DNA from: Branchiostoma floridae
Taxonomy: Eukaryota > Chordata > Leptocardii > Amphioxiformes > Branchiostomatidae
Length of the DNA stretch: 64,000 bases
Direction: 5' to 3'
Assembly: GCF_000003815.2 (NCBI RefSeq)
Contig: NC_049981.1
Location: 1,604,481 to 1,668,480 of the forward strand
Below the pieces are notes generated by a model. It was given only the letters and a program-made list of their open reading frames with translations. It was not told the DNA's origin and made no database searches. The translations under genes and the position numbers were made by a program. The stretch's first letter is position 1, and each line of letters opens with the position of its first letter. Below, piece after piece: positions 1 to 12,900 of the stretch.

Positions 1-3000
1 CAGAATCTGCTTACGCTGAGAGAAATCGGATTAAGGATTTCTGCTGTAAATGATCCCGGATTAGCTGATGCATGATTGGTTTGGGCATATGGCAGAGGAT
101 CGTTGGATGTGCTCTGAATTATTTTTTATCTGGGTTAACAATGAGTTCCTTAACAATAACATGAAAGCGTATGACGTTAACTGTCTTCGACAGTAGAAAT
201 TGTAGCTTCTTGAAATACAGAAAAATGTAATTTAAAAAAAAAACAATTATGCCATCCTAGTTTTTATCAAAAAACAAACAAACAAACAAATTAATGAGAA
301 AAAACAGTTTGAGAGAACAACTTTTGCCTGTATGACATTTTACCACTTGAAAGAGGAATACTGTTATACAATAAATTTTTTAAGAGACAGATTTTATTGT
401 TTGGTCTCATTCGTGGCAAATTTAAAGCTATTTTACAATGCCTACTAAACTTGTATTAAGTGCATTCGTGTGTGAAAGCACCCCTTTTTATGGTGTGCCA
501 ATCAGGCTTGAAATATTTGATACACTTTTGAATAATGTTGTAAAAAAATTGACCATCTGGAAGAGAGCCTCTTGAATATTCTTGAACAACATGTTCCTTA
601 TTGTGACCTTTCTTTGCTTCTTGAACCTTATGGTAAAGGTCACTACTACAGACGTCTTAAGTCACAACCTTCACAGAAAAATGTCTGGAGTAGGCAGAAC
701 CTGTAAATGAATGAGTTGTTATTAGATATTGACCTTTTCTGTATTATCAAAGCATTTCCTGTTGGCCATATATGTTCAGAACTGATTGGCGTGACTGAAA
801 ACCTGTTTCCTCCGAAACGTCAACAAGTCAAAATAACTGTCAGGAAAATATTCAGAACACGTTTTTGATATCAAGTTCTTTGATGTGTGTTTGCATCTGA
901 AACAGCACAGATGTGATTTTTTTTATGAAGGAAACTGGGAATGAAAGGCTAGAAGTGATTTTTTTTATGAAGATTAGATGCAAATTATCTTAAAGTATGT
1001 GTAATTTGGCAGAGAGTTCAGTGGATATTCAGTCGTTGAAACCTTTTGGATAATATAGAAGTCATGATTGATAATTACTAAATTGGTGATTTAAAAAAAA
1101 AGGTTCTTAAAAGACGTGACTTAAGAACCTCTTTAACGATTCTGAAAGAACATTTTTAGTCCCCGAACTTGAATTCATAACTCAAATTTAGGGTCATTTT
1201 TGTAATGATTTAGGCCTACTAAAAAGAACCCAAAATTGTTTTTTCTTCTCATCTGTCAAGAAGTTGTCAAGAAAGCAAGAAGTTGCAATTTCCACTCCCA
1301 GAAATCACCTTTCATCTTACCAAAGATTGTGACATTCGATCTTGCAAAAAGTCTTGAACCTTGCAAGTACAATGCCCTTCAGGACATTTGACCTTCAGAA
1401 CTGTGGTCACCTGTGCCTTGTTTGTAACACAATCCCGCCATCACCATGGTAACCAAGACCATGTTTCTGGCAATTAGACCTTGATGATTTAGTAGTGACT
1501 GTAATGATTACATTCCCAAGATTTTTGTAAGGGAGTATTTTTCAGGTTTTAACTTTAAGATGTGACGCTTTTCTCATGGAAGCTTACCGTGTCGCCTGAA
1601 CTTTTGATGACCTACCCATAGTTCTTTGTATCAATTAAACAAAGTTTCTTTTTATGCAGAGATTTTTTCAGTGAAAGTAACGTTTTTGCCCAGCTTTTCC
1701 TGACAGGTATGACAGATTCATATTATAGCTACAATATGAATTCCAAATGTTACTGATTTTAAACTTTAAACTTAATTTCATTTAAAAAGTAAGATCTTGA
1801 GCCCATAAACAGTTCAAGTGTATAATAGATTGCAGGGAAGCCTTAAAATTTGAAAGATGTCAAACTTTAAAAAGAAAGAAAAAGGTTAGGGTTAAGATTT
1901 TTAGGCTGATTCAGGTAAGACCTAACTAAAGATCTTCTAAGTTTGTGTTATGAATATTAATGTATATTTATAGAATCATGTGATGACACGTACTAATTTT
2001 CTTAACATTCCTTTTTCTCCCAGGATATATTTAGATACTGTTTAGGTGTATTTGTTCTTACATTGTTATCAGCATTCCATTGCATATCTAACCGTTTTTT
2101 CATGTTTACATGCTACCATGCTTACAGGGAGGGAAAGCCACTTCAGTAAGTGCCTGTTTATCTTGCAGTCTAAACAATCAGGCACCCTATCGTGATAACA
2201 CGGGGCACCCAGCTGGGGCCCATCACGCACCACTGATGTGATTGGGCACTAATTACGAGGGTTACCTTACTGGTGTGATGCCACAAACTGCACAAATTCG
2301 TCAACAAGCGAGAATTACAGACTAATTTGGGGTGATTTTTGGCACCTGCAAGTCTACACAAAGTTCACCAAATTTGGTTTGAATGTCACATCTAATTTTG
2401 GGGGAAATAATTCCCACTACATAATTATATCACGAACTCATATCACTGGTTGGTTATAAAAGAAGAAGTGGTGGTGGAGAAATGTTTTATATGTGTCGTG
2501 GAAGATTGTATTTTGTAAAGCCAAGGTACAGCAACAAAGTTTCTTGTTTCTCAGTAAAAGATTTAAACGGACAGTTTCTGGAATACTGAATCTAAATGTA
2601 GAAAATGCATTGAATTCCAACATGCAGGATAACTTTAAATGAGAGATTCCAGGCTCCCTTAATTTTTTGTCTTGAATCTTTTGTAGTTGTTTGGCTGAGA
2701 AACAGGTAATTTTGGCCTAAAGTCGCAAGAAGTTGGAAACTTAAGGTATCTGTTTTGATTGGCTATTGTCAGGCCATCTGCACACTGGTCAAAACTGAAT
2801 TCACAGTCATGTTTATTAAAATGTGATTGGACAATAAAACAACCAATCAGAAGTTGGTTAAGTGCTCTCCACGTCTCAAATTACAACAGAGTGATTGATT
2901 GGTCAATGGCCAAAGGCGCAATCAATCAGATTGCAATTTCAAAAGTGCATTGTCAATATAAAACAGCATTGGAGGCTGACATAAAGATATACATCAACAG

Positions 3001-3982
3001 CTTCTCACATGATGAAAAACAGGTATTTTTGTTCTCTGTGCCCTGCTAAGATTGATCAAATGAGGAAAGGAAGGAAAGCCGGCCCAGTGGTACTTTCGTA
3101 TTCACTGTCGGTCTTCAATTTACCCCCATTCTGATCCGTGTCGCTTACTGGATTTGGGGTAATTCCCTTGCTTATTTACTCCTGGGGTTTGGAAAACGAG
3201 CCTGATTTGTTCTGGGAGAAGCCTGTCAGTTGTGGTGCTCCTTGCAACCTGTGCACGTTTGAACGAGCATTATAAGGGAAATGGCCAAATGAAGGGAAAA
3301 GTATATGACTGTTAGTGCAATGTAGGTGAAAATAATATCCTGACTTGTAGTCACTGTGGTATTCCATGAAATCATGTAAATGGATGCCGTTATTCTTATT
3401 TTATTGAATCTGAGAAATGATAAACTGTAGAAAGAAAGTGAAAAAAAGTCATGCAAAGGATTCGCATTTCTTCGATGATGGGTTTTTAGTATATTCTTAA
3501 GTAAAAAATGAAGAAAACTTTTACATTTGGTACCAAAAATTGTGTGTACAAAGATATAAACTTAGAATTTTTCACAAGATGCTCTTTGAAACTGATGTTG
3601 TAAAATTTGACATAAGAACAGAGACAAATATAAAAAAGGAAAACAAAAATTAGTTCCTCTTCATTAACACTAAAATACTGACAATCACAATTTTTAATTA
3701 CTTCTGAACAAAGCAAAAATCATGAGGAAGTTGGCAAATTCCAAAAAATCTAAAATTCAATGAATTCTCCTATAATTGGATTCCCTTTCTGGATGGGCCT
3801 TCCTTATTGATTGACGAGAGAAGAAAGTGCTGCCGTCTGTCTCCTCTTAAGGAGTTTTATTGATCGCGGAGGAAAGAAATGATCTGTGGTGTTATTTCCA
3901 TCTGATGAAAGGGAGGGAAGCGTGAAGATGATAACCAGTCCGAACATGTACGTTTGCTTGTCCGGGGTTACAGAAGACTGGG

Positions 3983-3997
3983 CAGGGCTCGAAATAC
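3983..3997 (+). mobile_element. hAT-like terminal sequence
   Basis: The sequence CAGGGCTCGAAATAC occurs here and again at 14417 with the same start. A shorter match (CAGGGCTCGAAATA) is near 10589, and a near-copy in reverse ends at 14740. A CAGGG-type end is typical of hAT terminal inverted repeats. Only one end is visible here. The MITE at 4018 follows 20 bp further on, which suggests one repeat nested in another. Confidence 0.5.
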
Positions 3998-4017
3998 TTC
4001 ATTCTGCATACCCACAC

Positions 4018-4568
4018 CATGCCCGTAGCCAGGATTTTGGTTTGGGGGGTTCTTTTTAGTAATTGTGGGACCATCGAGCGCCGCAGAGACTCACAGCGAA
4101 GGCGTGAGCTACCTAGGGGGGTCAGGGGGCATGCTCCCCTGGAAAAATTGAAATTTTGACCCTCTGAAACGCCATTTCCTGTATTTTGACGGGCAAAAAT
4201 CGCTTGCGAAGTTTAATGGAATTTCTATTAAAGGACAAGGCATTTGCGTAAGTCTTTGAGGCCAACTCCCTCGACATATTTTCACCATGTCCGACACCAA
4301 AGAGGCGAGGCGTCGCAATGGAAGTCCGGGGAAATTTTGAAATCTGGACCCTCTGAAAAGCCATTTCCTGCACTTTCTGGGGCAAATTTTGCTGATAGAC
4401 TCACTACGATTGGCTAAAATGTCTATCAGGGAAAAATGCAAATCAGTCATGCCTTTGAAAAATATCTTGGACATGAAAAAGTGGACCTTCGAGCCTGAAA
4501 AAACGGACCTTTTGAGCGTGTTGGGGGGTTCTTCCGAACCCCCCGAACCCCCCCTGGCTACGGGCATG
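4018..4568. mobile_element. MITE with 16-bp terminal inverted repeats
   Basis: The ends are CATGCCCGTAGCCAGG and its exact reverse complement. Both sides are flanked by CACAC (4013-4017 and 4569-4573), which fits a 5-bp target duplication. Inside are two diverged direct copies of a block beginning GAAATTTTGA and containing GCCATTTCCTG. The right end carries a C/G-rich foldback (about 4521-4555). The long antisense frame across it (4109-4573) is a product of this repeat and is not a gene. Confidence 0.8.
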
Positions 4569-5429
4569 CACACAGTCAGAAATCAGCACAAGTTAGATAT
4601 GCACACATGGCTATTTTAAACCCTGTACAATTTTAGCTAGGTCGATGTTCACTAAGTTAAACTTACTTTCATGGAAAAGACATTGTCAAGATTTACTTTT
4701 ATTTGCTGTCAGAATTAGGGCAGGCAGAATGTTTTTTCCTTTTTCCCTATATCTTACTTTTTCATTGCTTTGCTGAGACACACTTCAAACAACCTACTAG
4801 AGCTCATGAAAATGGTTACCGGCCATTTCAAAGTGACGTTATTATTACTGGCACAGGGAAATTGATAGTAAAGTTATTGGAAAGAAAATTGAATTGCTGT
4901 TGTAATAACCCTTCCTGTGTGAGTTAGAGAGACACCAAAGGAGATCTGGGGCTTTGCTTTACCCATTTCAATGAAAGAGTACTGTTGTAGGCCAATTTTT
5001 TTTTTCCCTCTAGGCTAAGCTTCGATTTCTAATATATATTCCAGGTTTGATTAGCTTTTTTTATGACCACAATCCCGTCATGATTTCTGTTCTGACCTGG
5101 CCAATAAGATTTCAAAGATTGGCCTACACTTGACCTACTATTGCTCTTGTTGGGTGCAGATGTGATCGTTGAAAACAACAGTTTGAGGAAGATTTCCGCT
5201 TGCATTAAGAAATCCAGAAAATCACACAAAACAAGTACATGTAAGACATTGATTTAGAATGTGTTTTAGCTCTTATGATAAGAATTATGAAAATAACCAG
5301 ATTTCTCCTCTACAAGCTGAGAGAAGGACGGTTGCATACACGGCTTCCGGGTGGATTCGTTAAGCGCTAATGAGGTTTGCCTAACGAGTTTTCGTCCAGT
5401 CTCGTCATCCAACACCTTGCACCCAAAGG

Positions 5430-5866
5430 CTCATGGGAGACAACTAGAAGGATCACCGCGCCACCATTTTGCCTCCGAGTTGGAACCATGGAGGTCAACT
5501 GAAAGTCGAATAGGGTGTTTGTGTGTGACGCCATATTGGTAGGTTGGATAGATCTGAGATGGCTGTCACATTCAATTCACAATAATTTGAACAAACTTGG
5601 TATCGTTCAGTTTTGACAACCAAGTTTGTGAGAATGAATCACAAAAATGGCATATCGTATACCCCTTTTTCGAATAACCAGCAAACGATGGATTGATGTT
5701 GAAATTGCAGAATTTCTTGATGACTTGATGACTTGATGTGCATGATCTTAACCAACCAATATGGCAGATACAAGTGATATCGTAGTCACATGACTGCAAA
5801 CACCCTGTCGACTTTCTCCATGGCTCCAACATAGAGGCGCCCACAGACCAACTGTCACTCATGCCA
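5430..5866. mobile_element. Foldback (MITE-like) element
   Basis: The blocks near 5479-5550 and 5747-5832 are diverged reverse complements. Shared parts include CCATGGAG, AGGGTGTTTG and CCATATTGGT. The similarity fades outward on both sides, so the outer borders are approximate. No target duplication was identified. Confidence 0.55.
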
Positions 5867-6931
5867 TGTTATAAACACTCTCCCCAAACGTAGCCACTTC
5901 ATGGCCATGTCGAAACACAAGCAAGTCACCCAGCGAAAAGGGGCCTGCTGCCCCCTTCCCCCTCACTACAGTTGTCGTGTTGCCTTCCAAACTGTCTGAT
6001 GTATAAAACATCAATCGATCTAAATGGCTAAAAGTCTACAATGTAATTGGAATCTTAGGATACTAGAGGTCTTATATACACAACCAAGGTTTTCTTGCCC
6101 CCTTACCAAACCTCTCTATCTTCCTCATCCTCCATTTTTCTCTCTCCCCTCTTTCGCTCCCTTTCTCTTGCTGTTTCTCCCTGTCCCATTCACCCCCTCC
6201 TTGTTTTTCTGATTCTTGGCTTCTCTTTACTCGTCCCCAGCTCATTTTACAGAAGAATTGTTACCTTCTATCAGACTGTTTGGATGGCAAAGTTTCACAA
6301 GTGTACGTGTATGTGTAGCCTCAAAACACACCCGAATACAGATAAAAACAGTCAGTCTGCACCAAAACATTACCATGTTTAATGTTTAAAGAAGTATCCT
6401 GAAGGACTAGACGCATGCTGGTCGGTTTTTTTCATGTCCCACAAGTCATCACAACGTCAAGGTCACACCAAGAACAACAAAATGGCGGCCCTCTGCGTAA
6501 AGTGTACTTCTAGGTCAGCACAATATATAGCAGTGAAAGGTCAGCTTGCGGAGATTGAGACAATTGGCACTGCACCTTGCCAATCAAGCGACAATCACCC
6601 AATCAGATGTACGCGCACCCAATCATGGAGACCATTCCACTGTACCGCCACCTCATCTGCCATCAAGTTCGGCCACGCTACGTGTAGTAGAACACCCCCA
6701 ATTGGGAATATAGCAGTCCGAACTAATCATAAGTTTGCCTAATGTCGGACTGTTCAATTGTGTAAGGTTTGGGGAGTTGGGTTGTGGCCGTACAGTCACC
6801 AGCGTGCACCCGCGAGGCCACCTAACGTCATCCGAGATTCGCACGACACGCAACACACGATTCGCCTGCGTAATCAGCGCAGAAGTCTGGATTATCAGTT
6901 GTTGATAAGGTTTTTGTGTTTTTCTCTGCAG

Positions 6932-6994
6932 CCGGTGGGGTTTGTGACGTTCGAGTCGAGGGCCGGCGCAGAGGCTGCCAAGCAGGCACTTCAG
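6932..6994 (+). CDS. rbpms: RBPMS-like exon: RRM1 RNP1 segment
   Basis: The 21 codons [21 protein letters not shown] lie between tttctctgcag and gtgagg, in phase 0 at both ends. VGFVTF is the RNP1 core of RRM1. The open frame upstream of 6932 is intron read-through and is not coding. Confidence 0.93.
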
Positions 6995-9900
6995 GTGAGG
7001 ATTATGCTAACATATGGTAACTACATGCAAATTTATGATAATCAGTACAAAACATTTGCATATTGATGCCCAAGGAGACAAGCATACTTTTGTTATCAAA
7101 ATTGGAACAATGTCAACAACTCAACTCTAAAATTAACTTTAGAAAAATTAGTTGTAGTCCTACTGCTACCTTCTTTAAATCAATAGAATAGATGACGACA
7201 CCCTACAAAATGTGGATAATTTTAGCGTGCAATAATGGTGTAGAATAAGTGGAATCAGTGATAGCAGACTTCAGTTACAGTGAGATAATGACTATTTGAA
7301 GCCGATAATTCCCGTGTTATCACAAGGATGAACACCTGCGAGGAAATGTATGCCATAACCTGCAACAGGAGATGTACAAAAAAAAATCAATACAGTCAGC
7401 AGAGCGACTTCCCGGAGGTGTGCGTTATCGTAATCCCCGCCTAAACCGACCCAACGACGTTTTGATGGACAGTTATGACCGCCGGGGGAAATGGTTGATC
7501 AATCTCGACCCGTCCTCGGGGCGTCGTCACTCAAATCAAATTGTTGCCGCGGCGATCCCCGTGGTGACGGAGAACCGCTGATGGGGGCAGATTTCTCCTG
7601 TCGTTACAAACTCGAGGTCGTCACGGCAATGAGTCGGAACTCCGTTGCCACAGCAACAATCAATCATGCTCAATTTTGTGGTGAGACTTTTTAATGAGGG
7701 TCTCACATATCTTGATTTGGTTGTTGGAATTGAAGTCTGTTAATTCCTTTATGGGAATGCTGCATAGCCGCAGGCTTTCGTTTAGATATGAAAGAAGTTC
7801 AATAAAGATCTTGACGAGTTGACAGAATGCTCACTGGGTGTCTTTGTAGTAGCCTGTAGGGAAAGTGTAGTGTGACAGTAGCTTTGTATGTGCAGGATTT
7901 GCTCAAAGACCTTGTCGCATTCATTTGTTGGATCACACCCACAGGGTTTGCCAAGTCTTCTGTAAGGATTTGTAAGAAGGAATTTCAATGTAACTTGATT
8001 GGACAGAAAGTTTTACTGGGCATGCAGTTTTTATTGGCACTTTATGACACTTATACCCGCCGATATGCATTGGTAGCTTTATACCTACTAGTATTAAAGG
8101 AAATGTATACAGAAGCAGAGTACAAATTAGAAGCTGGTCTAATAAGAATAAAATTACAAAGCATTTGTTTACAACTCTATATTAAGTACTTTTATCCATA
8201 GCTATGAAGGGATCTGATTAGAACTTGGTTTATCATGAATTGGATTGTTTTACTGCAGCGCTGGGTCGAGTGTGTTCCATTATCTGTGCTGAAATAACCC
8301 ACAAAAATCAATAAAGTACTTTTAAATCAAGTGATAGCATGCATTAAGTCAACTAAGGCCCACAAAGCCTTAGTTTGATTTTGCCTTCAGACATGTTGGT
8401 GCATTTTTGATTGGTGTATGATATTTTCGAATTGCCTATTAACACGAAGATGTTTAGTGACATTGCTTGCTACACACTTATCCGACATGTGTTTTGTATC
8501 AAACAGATATCATGTCGTATTTGGGCAAATTTTGCCCACCAATATCATAAAAGCTGCAAATCTTTATGGATCTTACATTGCATATATATTATTCATTATG
8601 TTTTATGTTTTATATCACTTAATTGGTTTGTAGAATATGAGACTCTAAGCCAAAGTTTTTGTTAATATTTTTTCTTGAATGTGGCTAAAGTTGGCAGTAT
8701 TGATTTTGTTTATGGCTTGCACAGGGAGTTCGTTTTAACCCTGATCTTGTAGACATAGTTTACAGAGCTAATTCTATTTGTTTGTTGTTTACAGGGAGTT
8801 CGTTTTGACCCTGACATGCCCCAGACGCTGAGGTTAGAGTTCGCCAAAGCCAACACAAAGGTTCAGAAACCGAAGCAGAACTCGACGACCCCCCAGGTCG
8901 GGATTCCCGCGATCGGGCCGCACTTCGCCAGGGAGCCTTGTGAGTACCCTGTTTAACTGTAACATCCCTGACCCTGGTGCTGAATGTCATTCATACATTA
9001 CACTGCCATCCCTGTCCCTGGTGCTGAATGACATTCACACATTGTACTGCAATCCCTGTCCCTGGTGCTGAATGACATTCACACTAACACTACCATCCCT
9101 GTCCGTGGTGGTGAATGACATTCACACATTATACTGCAATCCCTGTCCCTGGTGCTGAATGACATTCACACTAACACTACCATCCCTGTCCTTGGTGCTG
9201 AATGACAGTTCTTAATTGTGTTGCATCCTCGACAAACTGTCATAGGCGTAACACACCTGTTAGTCCAAAGGCATAACACACCCGGGAGTAAGAAGGACAT
9301 TGTCACTGTAACTGTAGATTTAATGGAACCTAAAGAATGAGCACATTCAAGGGTAAGGTCTAGCAATCCCTTCCTGTAAAAGTATACCCTCCTGCTGTTA
9401 AACAACAACAACAAAGAAACTTGCCACCTAATGTGCTACTAGGTGCTACAAGGGTATGAACAAAAAAACAAGAAATGTATCAAACTGATAAACTGCCTAA
9501 AGGCAATACGTACCAGTTTCATAGTTTTGTAAGAACAAGCTTCACAAGGCAAGATTGATAGGATTGCCAAGGAACCATGCAGAAGTATCAAGTACAGATA
9601 TGCCAGAGGGCAGAGAAAATGATGTTCGTGGCAGAATCTTGTTACAATGAGAGCAATAAGGTTAAATAATCAATACATACCTTGCGGTATGATATATTTG
9701 TTATGCCAAGGGCATAAAGCATACAAACTATAGTCTACAGTTCCGGTCAAAGTTCTGAAATGAGACTACTGCTTATACGGCTTGGAAAGGATTCGCGGGT
9801 ACATTTCGATATTGTGTAAGTCTGACCTGTTGGCTTGGATTGCAGTTTGATATACATGTGAGCAAAAAGGTGGCACGACGCAATGTTCATCATAATCTGC

Positions 9901-12900
9901 AATGCTTGTCGGTGTAACAAAATATGATCTGTTCAGAATAAATTTCAACTCAAACTTACATTCTGTATTAGATATTTTGTAAGCCTGACATAGAGAGGAA
10001 GTAGGGAGGAAAACATGATCGGATATTTATCATCTGAAAGTAGAAGTTACGAAATTGGTTGAGGAAATTTCCACTAGATATTGTGTAAGTCTGACATGTG
10101 GACTTGGATTGAAGCATGATGCTATTGTAAGCAAAAAGGGCATGATAAATGTACAAGTTATCATCTACAACACTTGAGTCTTGTGAAATATGATAACTTC
10201 AAGTTGCATCATAATTCAAACTTTAGATTACACAAAAAACTGTCTAACCCTGATTAGTAGGCTTAGGTTGCAGTATGATACATAAAAGGCACAAAGGCTT
10301 CGTCACTATAGCAACTCCCGTCAAAGTTGTAATAAAAGTCGACCTCAAGTTACATCATAATTCAAACTTACAACTTAGATATTGTCTAAGCGTGACCTGC
10401 TGGCCGGGCTTGCAGTCGAATCCCCCGCGAGAAATCGTGCACCGCAAAGGGGTCGGGCGAGTTCGTGAAATTGGATCAACACGATGGGGAAAAATGTCTA
10501 TCTTGCTTGGGACGCTGATCAGTCATCACAGTTCCAAGTGTACTCGGTTGTGAGAGGGAAGGTTGGAGGGATGACAAGTCTGTAACGACAGGGCTCGAAA
10601 TATCCACGCCTTCCAGCAGAGTTAGATATAATGGACAGGAATCACTGGAGACAAGTCTCATACAACAAATCAAGACTAAAGTACATTGTATGATTATGAT
10701 AAAAACAACTATGCTTAAATCAACGACAATTTGGTAGTTGGAAGAGAGCGTCTCTCCAAAACTCTTGAATTAAGAAATTGACCACAAGCAATATTTCTGT
10801 ACCAAGAAATGCATTAATGACAGGAGATAAATGAAGTACCTTTTCTATAATGCTCCCAATAATGATTTTCCTTGCCAATCTTTCATATAGATTGCCCATG
10901 TGAAGTATTTTTGAATTGAGACAACCATAGATTTCCAATTGGATGATAAATTTTGGTATTCCACATTTGAGACCAGAATGTTTGTCTTTTTTATTGTTTA
11001 ATTCATATTTAAAAAAGGTGATGCAAACTGTCGATATGCTGGAGTGCCTTTGACTATGGCCCATTGCTATTTCTGCGTGCATAAAACACTTTCTCTGATC
11101 CCTCGTCTGAATCGCTTGCCTCAGACGATTGAACTAAATTCCACAAAAGCCGAATCAATACGTGCAATTGTCCGAAACAGGATTGCCGATGTCGTTCAGC
11201 CGTCAGAAGCACTCAGATTCCCCGTTTACATGTTCTGCACCATTAGACGTATCCGGCATTAGAAAATGTTTCTGGATGAGAAAGTTTTTTTATCCTCGTC
11301 ATCCTTGTGATCTGTCATTCATGTCCTGTTTATTTCTGTTAGGCATAGTGCCTGTGAAATTGAGTGTTGAACGATTGACATCTATAAGGAAAAATTCTGT
11401 CTGTCTTCTAGGCATTCACACCATTCATGGATGAAAATCTGTCTAGATGAGACAGTTTTGTCATCCTCAGTCAGTCTGCAATTGGCAGTAGATATATCGA
11501 CAAATAATTTTGATCGGCAACGATGCCAGCTCTTTATAATAGCCATGGCTAGTTGGGCAAACTTGGCTGCTTGTAATTTTGCCAGCCAAACAAATGAATA
11601 CAAATGTAAATATAGATATAACAATACAGAATGTTTTTTTATGTTAATGGGAAGTACCCATAGGATGTATCTGCATTTAGGAATCACAGCTTAACATGTT
11701 TTTAGATGAGAAAGTTTTTCACCCTCAGTATGTCTCTGAGGTTTACATCTTCTTATTTCTTTAGTGTGGTACATTGTATTGTATATGTAAAATTGAGCAT
11801 TGAACTGAACAATTAAATGTACTTGTATCTGCTTCTACTAAATTCGAGGGATCACCTTTGCCGAAATTTTTTCTGGAGGAGAAAGTTTTTTTTAATCCTT
11901 GTTGGTCTTTGATCTGTCATTTATGGCCTTTCTACCTCTGTTCGGTACAGCGCCTGTGAAATTGACTGTTGCCCTTGACAATTAGGACCAAAGACCTTGA
12001 CAAATTGCTGGATTGACAACTATACGGAAAATCGTTTCCGTCGTTGTAAGCAGCGCCACGGTTAATGACGTTATTGGAAACCCGTAAAATGTAGAGATTT
12101 TACACCTTTGTGGCCTTGAATATAATGATTCTTAAAACTAGTGGAACGATTTTTATTGTGAGAACGATGAAATAATTCCAGGTATTTTATGGACGAAAAT
12201 TCATATTTCTGATGTAATCTCTTGAGAAATTAATCTTATGAGAGATTTGTTTTAATCATAAAATCTTTCCAGCTGCTCATGATATACATTTACAAGCATT
12301 ATAGTTTATTGGAATAATATGATGGATTAAACGTATGAGTTATCACTCCAATTTTGGAGCTAAGTATGAAATTTTTCATCTCATAACGAAAACTTACTTG
12401 ATAAAAATGATATACTACAGCGTGTGTGATAACTTTGCACAAAATCCCATTGTCAACTTCAATGTCACCAATCAAAATGGAGTAATGTTTAACTAATATT
12501 CCAAACTTGGAGGCTTCACCAAACCAATTTGTTGGTTCTGGTGTTTTTAAAAAAATCCATGTGAGAATAGAAATGTCCAAAATGCATTTCTTTTGAGTGA
12601 ATGAAGTTGGAATCAGGTTTTCCTCCCAGCCTTCTGTTTTCATCTCGTATCTTCAATTTGCTAAATTCCTTCATAAAAACATCATAAAGAGAAGTTATTA
12701 TTATGAGCAGGTGTACAATCAAGTGCAATATTGTGCAACCATTTTATCGCTTTTAAGCTTGTAAGCTACGGGATATGCGTTATGGTAAGTCGCCATGCAG
12801 GAAATCTTTACTAATGAATACAATTCAATGTCTCACTGGGACATTCCAGTAAATACATCTTAAATCTTGAAAATAGATTTGTTTGGCCTTTGGGGGAACG

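Larger units (their letters stand above)
1..6931 (+). other. Intron (or 5' flank) of the RBPMS-like gene
   Basis: No exon of the RBPMS family was found here, although the first half of RRM1 (the part before PVGFVTF) must lie upstream of 6932. I looked for the expected GYEG-type exon in the + strand and did not see it, so it probably lies left of base 1. The stretch is AT-rich with oligo-A/T runs. It contains a hAT-like terminus (3983), a MITE (4018-4568) and an inverted-repeat element (about 5430-5866). The short open frames look like chance. Confidence 0.6.

Noticed and set aside
4109-4573. 154-residue antisense open frame
   Set aside because: It lies wholly within the MITE 4018-4568 and is made from its inverted and direct repeats.
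6758-7066. 102-residue frame covering the first RBPMS exon
   Set aside because: Only 6932-6994 is coding; the rest crosses a clear acceptor and donor.
8960-9207. CRISPR-like array
   Set aside because: The repeats are contiguous and diverged without unique spacers, and the sequence is eukaryotic: a minisatellite.
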